Shown one piece after another: positions 54,883-62,111 of a DNA stretch of 64,000 bases. Every line of letters starts with the position of its first letter. Position 1 is the stretch's first letter. The notes below the pieces were generated by a model that was given only the letters and a program-made list of their open reading frames with translations, was not told where the DNA came from and did not search any database. Origin of the DNA: Mycolicibacterium fluoranthenivorans (lineage in GTDB: Bacteria; Actinomycetota; Actinomycetes; Mycobacteriales; Mycobacteriaceae); NCBI RefSeq assembly GCF_011758805.1, contig NZ_JAANOW010000001.1:1178001-1242000 (forward strand), in the 5' to 3' direction. A program made the translations under genes and the position numbers.

Positions 54883-55155
54883 TCAGCGACGCGGTCCGAT
54901 GCCGCCGGGACGGCCCGGGTCCCAGATCACGTCCACGTTCCAATCGTCATCGCAGTACCACGGGTCTGCGCAATAGGAGGGGTAGACGACTGACGGCGGG
55001 GTCGGGCCACCGCCGCGCACCTCGCCCTGTGCGCACACGGTGGCGTAGCCGGCATTCGTACAGTCGGCCGATGCCGACGGCGCGGCGATACCGCCGACGG
55101 TCATGAGTATCAGGGGCATGAGCCCCAGAGCGATGCAGCGTATTTGTGGTCGCAT
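54883..55155 (-). CDS. Small Cys-rich exported protein, unknown function
   Basis: A 90-residue protein with a signal peptide (ALGLMPLILMTVGGIAAPSASA) and a mature part of about 60 residues rich in Pro, Gly, Tyr and Asp. Four cysteines (DCTNAGYATVCAQG and SYCADPWYCDDD) suggest two disulfides. The CTNxGxxTVCAQGxVRG block recurs in small mycobacterial secreted proteins of unknown function. The start has a strong GAGGGGG ribosome-binding site. It ends 52 bp before the MHB gene start on the same strand, so the two may be co-transcribed. Confidence 0.75.
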   Translation of the reverse strand: MRPQIRCIALGLMPLILMTVGGIAAPSASADCTNAGYATVCAQGEVRGGGPTPPSVVYPSYCADPWYCDDDWNVDVIWDPGRPGGIGPRR

Positions 55156-55336
55156 GATGACCCCCTCGGTGGGTTACGCGGCCCACCGCGCGTATTCCTG
55201 GACGCCGCGCCTGAGTCGGTATCGCTGGAGAGTAATCCGGTAGGGCGTACCCGGACACGAATTCGCATTTTCCGGTCGATATTTCCGACTACGAAGTATC
55301 GAAATATGGTTAGCGGTTCTCATCAAATATCTTTCG

Positions 55337-55621
55337 TTGTCAACGAAAATTGTTGCGACAGACGGTGATCACCACATTCCGGGCTGCCATGTCGCGAATG
55401 GCCACCACGCAGATCCGAATGTTGATCTCGTGTGCGTGTTGCACCCCACCTTCAACGTCCACCCGCACCTGCCGCACTACGCGTCGACCGCTCCAGAGAG
55501 TGACGCGCTGCGGCTGCTGGGCCGGTGACATCGTCCTGTCGACTCGACGCACTTCACCACACTGTTCGGCGGCGCCGACAGCGTGACGAGCTTCTGGAAC
55601 AACCTCGCCACCATGCGCTGA
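55337..55621 (+). pseudogene. Possible gene remnant with in-frame TGA
   Basis: In the 726-bp stretch between the Cys-rich protein and the CsbD gene, one forward frame from TTG 55337 reads DLVCVLHPTFNVHPHLPHY and SDALRLLGR, meets TGA at 55526-55528, then continues with strongly coding-like codons (STHFTTLFGGADSVTSFWNN, LATMR) to TGA 55619-55621. The second part looks like the genuine C-terminus of a protein. I do not recognise the family. A reverse-strand frame (55340-55552) overlaps it and cannot be excluded. The remaining gap sequence shows no other gene. Confidence 0.3.
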
Positions 55622-55719
55622 GGCGGTGAGTGCGGACGCGGTCGGCCGGCGTGCTCACGGGCGAACGGATCGGCTGGCCCGGCGGCGTCGTATGACATCT
55701 GTCTCCCACAGCCGAAAAG

Positions 55720-55746
55720 GGTTTCAGTTGGGGCTAGACGGTGTAT
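55720..55746 (+). promoter_or_regulatory. SigF-like promoter of the CsbD operon
   Basis: GGTTT at 55720-55724 is followed after 15 bp by GGTGTAT at 55740-55746. The mycobacterial SigF consensus is GGTTT, 15-17 bp, GGGTAT, so the -10 differs slightly. It lies about 135 bp before the CsbD-like gene, a family controlled by general-stress sigma factors in other bacteria. Confidence 0.45.
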
Positions 55747-55881
55747 CCCTCACCAAGGGGCGCCTACCCGCTGTGTCGCGTATGAACCGTCAGGTTCGTC
55801 ACCAGCCGGCCATCTCGTCACTGGGCACGGGAGATTCTCGGCGCATCAAGCATTTTCACCGATCATCGACAGGAGAAGCAT

Positions 55882-56439
55882 ATGAGTGAGCACAACAAGG
55901 CGGACCAGGCCCGAAAGGGTTTGATCGACTCGGTCAAGGGCAAGGCGAAGGAAGTGTTCGGCGCTGTCACCGGCAACGAATCCCTGACCGCGGAGGGTCA
56001 ACTCGAGCAGACCCAGGCCCAGGAGCGCAAGGAAGCCAACAGTGTCGAGGCCGTGGCCGACGCCGAGGCCAGCCAAGCCGGTAAGGAAGCAGCCGAGGCC
56101 AAGATCGAGGGCGCCCATGCGCGTGCTGACGTGAACGCCGAAGCGGCGGTCGTCGAGAGCGATGTCCGCGCGCAACACGCCGCGCGGAGGCAGGCTGTGG
56201 AGCGGGCCGGCCAGCAGGACGCGGCCAGGGCGAAGGCCCAGGCCGAAGCCGGCGCGCAGCATGAGGCATCCCAGGCGAAAGTCGAAGAGCGCGCGAATAT
56301 TCAGGCGGCGAGCGGGGAACTGTCCGACGCCATCGACGAGCACCGTACCGCCGAGCACGTCACCGCCGGCGCCCAGGCCCAAGCGCAGCGCATCAGGGAA
56401 CGCGCTGACCGTGTGACCGCCGAAGCCGACCTGCCCTGA
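55882..56439 (+). CDS. CsbD-domain stress protein with Ala/Glu-rich coiled-coil extension
   Basis: A 185-residue hydrophilic protein. The N-terminal 45 residues match the CsbD family (GLIDSVKGKAKEVFGAVTGNESLTAEGQLEQ). Residues about 46-185 are an unusual Ala/Glu/Gln-rich, continuous helical coil (VEAVADAEASQAGKEAAEAK, AQAEAGAQHEASQAKVEERA). CsbD proteins are small general-stress proteins; this one is three times the usual length. Start ATG 55882 with an AGGAGAA ribosome-binding site. It is followed after 25 bp by another coiled-coil gene, and the pair is closed by a strong terminator. Confidence 0.8.
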   Translation: MSEHNKADQARKGLIDSVKGKAKEVFGAVTGNESLTAEGQLEQTQAQERKEANSVEAVADAEASQAGKEAAEAKIEGAHARADVNAEAAVVESDVRAQHAARRQAVERAGQQDAARAKAQAEAGAQHEASQAKVEERANIQAASGELSDAIDEHRTAEHVTAGAQAQAQRIRERADRVTAEADLP

Positions 56440-56464
56440 GCAACGAAAGAAACAAGGAGTCTCC

Positions 56465-57145
56465 ATGAGCATCACGTCAATCCCACTCGCAGTCCTGCGC
56501 TTCCAATACCGGGTCGCTCGACTTCCGCTTCAGGTCGCCGAGGACAGGTTCTTCGCGCGGATGGATTCCGACGCGCCCACCCGACTGCGATATGAGCGCT
56601 CCTTTGGTCTGCTCGACGCTGCCGTCGGGGGTGTGCTCAGGGATAAGGACCTGCAGCGTCGTGGCGCTGCGCTCGCCGAACGCAGCGACGCGCTGTCGCG
56701 TGCGACCAGGTTGGAGAACGCTGCGACGCGCAAACGCGATCACGCCGAAGAAGAGCTCGAAGCCACGCACAACAAGGTGATCGGCGATATCGGACAGGCC
56801 CGGGAATCCAAGGAACGTGCCGTCGAGGACGCCAAATCTGCGGCGGCGGAACGCTCACGTACAGCCGAGGAGGACGCCGACAAGCGCGCTGCTGAGGCGA
56901 AGAAGCGGGTCAACGAGGATGCCGCCCGGCAGACGAACACGATCGAGTCCGCCAAACGTGCGCACCAGGACGAGATTCGCGCATCCGAGGAGCGGTCCGA
57001 CGCCGCTGCCAAAGCCAAGCTCGGCGATGCAGAGGAGAAGCGGCGCGATGCAGCGGCCAAACGCGTTCAGGCCGACCGGATAGAGCAACTCGCGGATATC
57101 GAAAAGAAGAAGCGCCAGCCCGAACGCGCGAACAATAACGCGTAG
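56465..57145 (+). CDS. Coiled-coil protein of CsbD operon, unknown function
   Basis: A 226-residue protein. The first 60 residues (IPLAVLRFQYRVARLPLQVAEDR, LRYERSFGLLDAAVGGVLRD) look globular and may be membrane-associated; this region recurs in mycobacterial proteins next to CsbD genes. Residues about 65-220 are one long charged coiled coil (RKRDHAEEELEATHNKVIGDI, KRAAEAKKRVNEDAARQTN, KKKRQPERANNNA). There is no signal peptide. Ribosome-binding site AGGAG at 56456-56460. Probably a structural or stress-protective partner of the CsbD-like protein; the actual role is unknown. Confidence 0.75.
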   Translation: MSITSIPLAVLRFQYRVARLPLQVAEDRFFARMDSDAPTRLRYERSFGLLDAAVGGVLRDKDLQRRGAALAERSDALSRATRLENAATRKRDHAEEELEATHNKVIGDIGQARESKERAVEDAKSAAAERSRTAEEDADKRAAEAKKRVNEDAARQTNTIESAKRAHQDEIRASEERSDAAAKAKLGDAEEKRRDAAAKRVQADRIEQLADIEKKKRQPERANNNA

Positions 57146-57157
57146 CTCCATGAAAAA

Positions 57158-57193
57158 CCTACGGCCGGAAGCCAACTGGCTTCCGGCCGTAGG
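57158..57193. terminator. Bidirectional terminator between the CsbD operon and cutinase
   Basis: A perfect 17-bp stem, arms 57158-57174 and 57177-57193, with a 2-base loop, lies 12 bp after the coiled-coil gene and 10 bp from the end of the convergent cutinase gene. It has AAAAA before and a T-rich GTTGTGGTTTT after, giving a U-tract in both directions. Confidence 0.9.
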
Positions 57194-57203
57194 GTTGTGG
57201 TTT

Positions 57204-57992
57204 TCAGTTCCCCGGCACCACTTCGGCCGCAGCCTGCACCACGGTCGCCGCCGGAGCGGGCAGACCCAACCGGCCCACCACGAAATCGGCTGCCTGGTCG
57301 GCCATCCCATTGGACTTGTACGAGCTGTGCGCGGAGCGGTCCAGGCCTCCGGGGAAGCAGATCGGGTCACCGGTGGCGCACAGTTGGATGGTCTTGCCTG
57401 CATACAGGTCGCCGATCGCGATGGGGGGAGCGCTGCGGTCGGCCAGGTTCAGGAACCAGCTGTCGGGTGTACCGAACAGGACGACGGCCGACACGTGTGA
57501 GGCGACGGACGCGGGCATCGGTCCGGAGATGCTTGCCGGCAGTGCATACCCGGCCGGCACGGTGCTCGACGTGGTGTAGCCGGCCACCGCGGCGCCCTGC
57601 GAGTAGCCGCCGAGCACGATCTTGGTCGACGGGCACTGTGCGGCGATCGCCTGGACCCGGTTGGCGGCGTCGGCCACTCCGTCGACGGCTTGTCCGAAGT
57701 CCAGCGAGGCCGGGTAGTTCACCCCGTACACATCGACGGTCTTGCCGGGCAGCCGTGCATTCAGTGCGTCGACGAACGCCTGGCCGGTGGCGCCGACACC
57801 GGGACCTTCGAAGGTACCGCGTGCGAACACCACCTCGACGGCCGCGCAGGAGTCGTCAGCGGCGTTGGCGGTCGCGGCGGGACCGGCGAACAGGCCCACC
57901 GCGATCGCCGCCAGCGCCAGAGTGGTGAACAACGTCGATTTCGCCACCCGTGCGGTGACGGCCGCTGTGCGGGCCGGCAGTGATGAGCTCAT
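57204..57992 (-). CDS. Cutinase-family esterase/lipase, exported
   Basis: A 262-residue exported serine esterase. The signal peptide spans about residues 1-45 and ends ANA before ADDSC. Cutinase motifs: VEVVFARGTFEGPGVG, the elbow GGYSQGAAVAGY (catalytic Ser), VVLFGTPDSWF, and CATGDPICFPGGLDRSAHSSY carrying the catalytic Asp and His. Four cysteines in the usual positions can form two disulfides. Mycobacterial cutinase-like proteins act on esters, lipids or phospholipids at the cell surface. ATG 57992 was selected to place the signal; the longer frame to 58046 has no family sequence. Confidence 0.9.
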   Translation of the reverse strand: MSSSLPARTAAVTARVAKSTLFTTLALAAIAVGLFAGPAATANAADDSCAAVEVVFARGTFEGPGVGATGQAFVDALNARLPGKTVDVYGVNYPASLDFGQAVDGVADAANRVQAIAAQCPSTKIVLGGYSQGAAVAGYTTSSTVPAGYALPASISGPMPASVASHVSAVVLFGTPDSWFLNLADRSAPPIAIGDLYAGKTIQLCATGDPICFPGGLDRSAHSSYKSNGMADQAADFVVGRLGLPAPAATVVQAAAEVVPGN

Positions 57993-58159
57993 GAGATGGG
58001 TCCCCGTTCTGAAAGCTCTGCCATCGCTTCTGTGTAGAGGTGGCAACTGCCTGCTATAAGTCGGGACCCGTGAGCTGCGATTCCAATGTTGTCAAGTGAT
58101 CTATCTCACCGGCGGAAAGGTCGGCAGCGGGGGATGGTCTGCGCTCCGGCGAGCGTTGG

Positions 58160-59944
58160 CTACGGGCTCTCCGACACCGTGGTCACCGGAGCTTGGCCGG
58201 AGTGTCCGCTCCCTCCGGACCGGCCGCTGGAACCGCTTGACGTGGACTCACCGCCCGAGGGGGCCTTCGTGACGGGCGGGGCCTCGACCGTCGTGACGGG
58301 TGCAGGTTCCGGTGCCTGCGCCGGAGCCTGGCTCGGTGCCGTGTAAGCCGGGGCCGTCGGGGTCACCGGCTCTACCGGGGTGACCGGCTGAACTGGCGTC
58401 ACCGGCTGGACCGGGGTCACCGGGGTGACCGGCTCGATCGGGGGTTCCGAGGACGACGTCGGTGGTGGCGAGCTGGACGTGCTCGTCGGAGGCGAACTCG
58501 TCGTGGTCGTGGTCGTGGTCGACGTCGAAGTCGTCGTCGACGTCGAAGGTGTCGTGGTCGGCGTGGTGGTGGTCGGTGTGGTGGTGGTCGTCGGCGTGGT
58601 GGTGACGGTCGACGTGACCGTGGGCGGAGTCCACGGATTGAAGGGCGGGAACACGACGACCGGCGGAACGGGAATCGGGATCGCCGGGACGCCGACCGCC
58701 GGCGGTGCCGGCGGCGCTTCCGCCGGCGCAGGCGCCTGCGGTACCGGCGCCTGCGCGGGCGGACTCACACTTCTGGACCGCACCGGGGCGGCGGGTGCCG
58801 CCGGGGGCGGGGTCAGCACGCTGACCGGCAGGGCCACCGGGTCGGGCTCATGAGGCACGGGCGGGAGATACCGTCCGGGAACGGTGTCCGATTGGGTGGG
58901 CGGCGGTTGCGCGCTGACCACGGCCGCGGGCCGGATGTTGACCGCCACGGTGACGGCCAGGGTGGCGAAGCTGACCACCAGGAAACCCACCGCGCTGCCC
59001 ATCAAGATGAGTCGCGGCGGCGGCGCCGGGATGGCGGTCGTGAAATCGGAATCCGGGTAACCCGCCTCATCCGCCTGTTCGGGCACGAACTCGGCGAGCG
59101 CCTCGTCCGGGATCTCCCCGAGGTCCGGGTACTGCGGCCAGGCTTCCTCGGCGGCCTGTGAATACGCCAGCTGGGGAGCCAGCTCGGTATCGGCCGAATT
59201 GAGCGGAGTGGCCTGGGTGGCGTCCGCAATCGGGGCGGCCAGCGTGGCGTCCATCGCCGGCGCGGCCTGCGTGGCATCGACGGCGGGCGCGGGTTGCGTG
59301 GCCGCCCCCGCGGGGATCGCACCGGAAGCGTTCGCGGTCTGCGCCGCGCCGCGGGCGATCGCATAACCGGCGTCGGGTGGAACCTCGACCGGTGCCATCG
59401 AATGAAGTTCTGCAGCAATGGAATCCAGATCGAGGCGTTGACCGGTGAGCATCACCCGGACGTGCGCCGGCGCTTGCGCCAACACCGATGCGCACGCGAC
59501 GGCGGCGCCGGCAGCGCCGATGGGTACCGAGGCCAGCGTCGAGGTCAACGCCGGATTCTCGCCGACCACGGTCAACGACACCGTGTCGTCCCCGGCCAAC
59601 AGCAGCGACGCGTCGGCGCCCTGGCTACGGGCCAGCGCCGCGGCGGCCTCTGCTTCCGTCACCACCTCGACGTTCTGTACTCCGGCGCTCGACACCGTCT
59701 GTCGCAGGGTTTCGGCCTCGGCGGCGTCGGGCAGGCACAGGCGTGTCGCCGCGAGCCGGTTGCCCGAATCGATGACCTCGCGGTAGGTGCCGATGATGGT
59801 CTCGGCGAGTTCGGTCAGGGCCCCGGTCGAATCACCGTCGGGCAGATCGAACGCATACTGATCGAACACCTGGGTCCCCGGCGAATCGATCATCGCCAGT
59901 CGTGCCACTCGTCCGGTGACCGCCACCCCGAGGACTACGTCCAC
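58160..59944 (-). CDS. DUF7159-type mycobacterial membrane protein with Hsp70-like N-terminal part and Pro/Thr-rich tail
   Basis: A 594-residue protein. It begins DVVLGVAVTGRVARLAMID and continues with an actin/Hsp70-like domain to about residue 180 (LAATRLCLPDAAEAETLRQT, EAEAAAALARSQGADASLLLAGDD). An Ala/Thr/Gln-rich linker leads to one membrane helix at about 312-337 (LMGSAVGFLVVSFATLAVTV). The outer part is low complexity: Pro/Ala runs, a Thr-Pro tract (about 450-490) and repeats of VTPVQP, ending in Gly/Ser. GTG 59944 is fixed by AGGAG seven bases upstream. Function unknown; topology suggests an inside-outside cell-wall protein. Confidence 0.8.
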   Translation of the reverse strand: MDVVLGVAVTGRVARLAMIDSPGTQVFDQYAFDLPDGDSTGALTELAETIIGTYREVIDSGNRLAATRLCLPDAAEAETLRQTVSSAGVQNVEVVTEAEAAAALARSQGADASLLLAGDDTVSLTVVGENPALTSTLASVPIGAAGAAVACASVLAQAPAHVRVMLTGQRLDLDSIAAELHSMAPVEVPPDAGYAIARGAAQTANASGAIPAGAATQPAPAVDATQAAPAMDATLAAPIADATQATPLNSADTELAPQLAYSQAAEEAWPQYPDLGEIPDEALAEFVPEQADEAGYPDSDFTTAIPAPPPRLILMGSAVGFLVVSFATLAVTVAVNIRPAAVVSAQPPPTQSDTVPGRYLPPVPHEPDPVALPVSVLTPPPAAPAAPVRSRSVSPPAQAPVPQAPAPAEAPPAPPAVGVPAIPIPVPPVVVFPPFNPWTPPTVTSTVTTTPTTTTTPTTTTPTTTPSTSTTTSTSTTTTTTTSSPPTSTSSSPPPTSSSEPPIEPVTPVTPVQPVTPVQPVTPVEPVTPTAPAYTAPSQAPAQAPEPAPVTTVEAPPVTKAPSGGESTSSGSSGRSGGSGHSGQAPVTTVSESP

Positions 59945-60063
59945 GGATCCACTCCTCGCCTCGCGCTCACCCCGACGCTTCGACCGTTCCAAGCTACCGC
60001 ACAGCCCGGCCGCCGAGCAGAAGTCGATACCGTCTCGGTCGCGCCCGTGGAAGGATCGGGCGG

Positions 60064-61584
60064 GTGAGCGACCGCGTCGGCCATGTCCCCGTCCGCGCCA
60101 ACCGAGTGCGCGACGGGTTGGCGGTCGCGCTGATGATGCTCGCGCTGCTGCTGCCGTGGAACCTGCAGTTCGGGCTCGGGGTGCCGGGCAGTCGCGGGGC
60201 GTTGTTCGCCGTGCTGGTCGTGGTGACGCTGCTGGCCGTCGGGGCCGCTCTCCTCCCGCACGTCCGTCCGCCGACCGAGATCCGGCGGGTCTGCCGGGTC
60301 CGGCTGCTGCTGGCCGGTCCTTACGTGCTCCTGGCCATCGCCTTCGTCGGGTATCACCTGGCGCAAACCGTCCAGCACGGCGGCACCGGCGCGGTGCCGC
60401 CGGGTGTCGGGCCGGGCCTGCTGCTCGGGGTGGCCGGCGCACTGCTGGCAGCGCAGCCGCCGATTACGTCGATCACCATCGAAGACAACGCTTTTCGACG
60501 TTGGTATGCGGTGGCGCGGGTCATCGGGTTCCTGTCGATCGCCTTGGCGACGCTCTCAGTGGCCTTCAATCTGTACTGGCGCCTGCGGTATCTGTTCGTC
60601 ACCGACGGTACGTTCGGTGGCCGCGACGTCGGGGTCGTCCTCACCACTGCGCTGTACGGCGCCGAGGCGCTGATCGCCCTCGTCATCGCCTCACGCTGGC
60701 TCACGGAGAAGACCGCGGCCGCACGGCTGGCCACGACGGCCGTCGGCAGCGCGGGGGCGGTCGCCGCGACGCTGACCTGGATCGCCGGCGTCGGGCGCGA
60801 TATCGACGCCTTCCACGGCATCGCCCAGAACACTTCGACCGCCGCGATCGGTTACGAGGGCTATCTCGCCTGGGCCGCCGTGGCGGGGATCGTCGCGCCG
60901 ACGACGCTGTACGCCGTCTTTCTGATCAAGCCGCCGACCATCGGCGCCTACCGCGGCGCCGCGCAGAAATGCCTGACACTCATCGCGTTCTGGGCGTTCG
61001 CGTCCGCGACATTGCGAGTGGTCGACTATCTGGTGGCGTTGTCGCTGGATCTGCCGCGGGCGCTCTACGACAGCGTGGCGATGACGGTGTTCAACCTCGT
61101 CACCGCGGTCATCGCGTTGTGGCTGCACCGGAATCTCACCAACAGCACGGTAGCCGCCGCGTTCGGCGGGGTGTTGGTCGTCTTCAGCGTCGCGAACGTG
61201 GCGATCGGGGTGGCGCTCGCGCCGCGCTATGCCGGCCCCGCCCCCGACGCGATCTACGGCAACAACCTGGCCCAGCAGATCACCAGCACGTTCGACGTCA
61301 CCATCAGCGTGCTCAGCCTGATCGTGCTGGCCGTGATGCTGTTCACCGGACCGTTGGCGGGCTATCTCCACTCCCGCAGCGGCCGCGGAAAGCCACGGAC
61401 CGCGGCGCCGGCACCCGCCGAGCCCCCGACCGTCATCCAGCCGGTGCCGCAGGCCCCCACGGTGCCGAGAATCGTCCGACGCAGGGAGGATCCGACGACG
61501 GTGATGGAAGCACCGCCGACGACCGTGCTGGAGAATCCCACCACCGCACTTCGGATCCAGCGCAGGCCGTCGAACCCGAACTAA
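60064..61584 (+). CDS. Polytopic membrane protein, mycobacterial, unknown function
   Basis: A 506-residue integral membrane protein with about 10 helices (LAVALMMLALLLPWNLQFGLG, ALFAVLVVVTLLAVGAALL, VLLAIAFVGYHLAQTV, LSIALATLSVAFNLYWRL, VLSLIVLAVMLFTGPLAGYL). The C-terminal 70 residues are cytoplasmic-type, Pro/Thr/Arg-rich with repeats TVIQPVPQAP and PTTVLENPTTAL. I recognise it only as a conserved mycobacterial membrane protein found beside DUF7159 genes. GTG 60064 starts 120 bp from the divergent DUF7159 gene, so the two probably share a regulatory region. Confidence 0.75.
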   Translation: MSDRVGHVPVRANRVRDGLAVALMMLALLLPWNLQFGLGVPGSRGALFAVLVVVTLLAVGAALLPHVRPPTEIRRVCRVRLLLAGPYVLLAIAFVGYHLAQTVQHGGTGAVPPGVGPGLLLGVAGALLAAQPPITSITIEDNAFRRWYAVARVIGFLSIALATLSVAFNLYWRLRYLFVTDGTFGGRDVGVVLTTALYGAEALIALVIASRWLTEKTAAARLATTAVGSAGAVAATLTWIAGVGRDIDAFHGIAQNTSTAAIGYEGYLAWAAVAGIVAPTTLYAVFLIKPPTIGAYRGAAQKCLTLIAFWAFASATLRVVDYLVALSLDLPRALYDSVAMTVFNLVTAVIALWLHRNLTNSTVAAAFGGVLVVFSVANVAIGVALAPRYAGPAPDAIYGNNLAQQITSTFDVTISVLSLIVLAVMLFTGPLAGYLHSRSGRGKPRTAAPAPAEPPTVIQPVPQAPTVPRIVRRREDPTTVMEAPPTTVLENPTTALRIQRRPSNPN

Positions 61585-61603
61585 CTCGCGACGGGGGACA
61601 CCG

Positions 61604-62089
61604 CTAGCTGCGGCGGTTCAGCGCCCAGATGTGGGTCGACAGCACCGTCGCGAACGCACACCATGCCGGGTACAGCCCCAGCGGTGCCGCCTTGGCGCCG
61701 TTCACTCGCACGGCGCGTCGGGTCAGGTCCGCGCTGCTTGCGGTGAGCGCTGCGGCGGCGACGGCTGCCGTGCCCAGCTTGCGCCGGCTGAAGAAGATCC
61801 ACGACCACGCCGCGTTGAGCGTGAGATTGGTGGCCAGCGCGGCGAGGTAGGCCTTGCGTTGTGCTGTCTCGCCCCGGGCTTCCAGTTCGTCGAGGGTCGC
61901 TGCCGACGTGACGGCGATGTCGGCGTAGAGCGCCGGCCACACGATCGGAAAAGCTTGGCGCGGTGGCTGGTAGGGCGGTTTGCGCAACTGCTCGTACCAG
62001 GGCGACTGGGCGGGCCGGCTGGCCAGCCCGCCGATCACAGCGGTGGCGGCCACTGCGGCCGCGGACGGAAGCAAAGTACGAAAGGCCAT
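61604..62089 (-). CDS. TspO/MBR-family tryptophan-rich sensory protein
   Basis: A 161-residue, five-helix membrane protein. TspO signatures: PWYEQLRKPPYQPPRQAFPIVW, LATNLTLNAAWSWIFF, LTASSADLTRRAVRV, and the last helix YPAWCAFATVLSTHIWALNR. The family binds tetrapyrroles and is linked to porphyrin or stress signalling. ATG 62089 gives MAFRTLLPSAAAV; an in-frame start four codons earlier is possible. It is 22 bp downstream of the flippase-like gene on the same strand and converges on the polytopic protein gene with a 19-bp gap. Confidence 0.9.
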   Translation of the reverse strand: MAFRTLLPSAAAVAATAVIGGLASRPAQSPWYEQLRKPPYQPPRQAFPIVWPALYADIAVTSAATLDELEARGETAQRKAYLAALATNLTLNAAWSWIFFSRRKLGTAAVAAAALTASSADLTRRAVRVNGAKAAPLGLYPAWCAFATVLSTHIWALNRRS

Positions 62090-62111
62090 ACCGACCAACA
62101 TACGTGCGCGG

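Noticed and set aside
55340..55552. 70-codon minus-strand frame (VVRQVRVDVEGG), considered as a small stress protein
   Set aside because: It overlaps a plus-strand frame that continues into convincingly coding sequence; the resemblance to alkaline-shock proteins was too weak.
58420..58640. Dense GTG/GTC repeats on the plus strand as a possible satellite or CRISPR-like array
   Set aside because: They are the reverse complement of Thr/Pro/Ser codons in the stalk of the DUF7159 protein; no regular spacer-repeat units exist.
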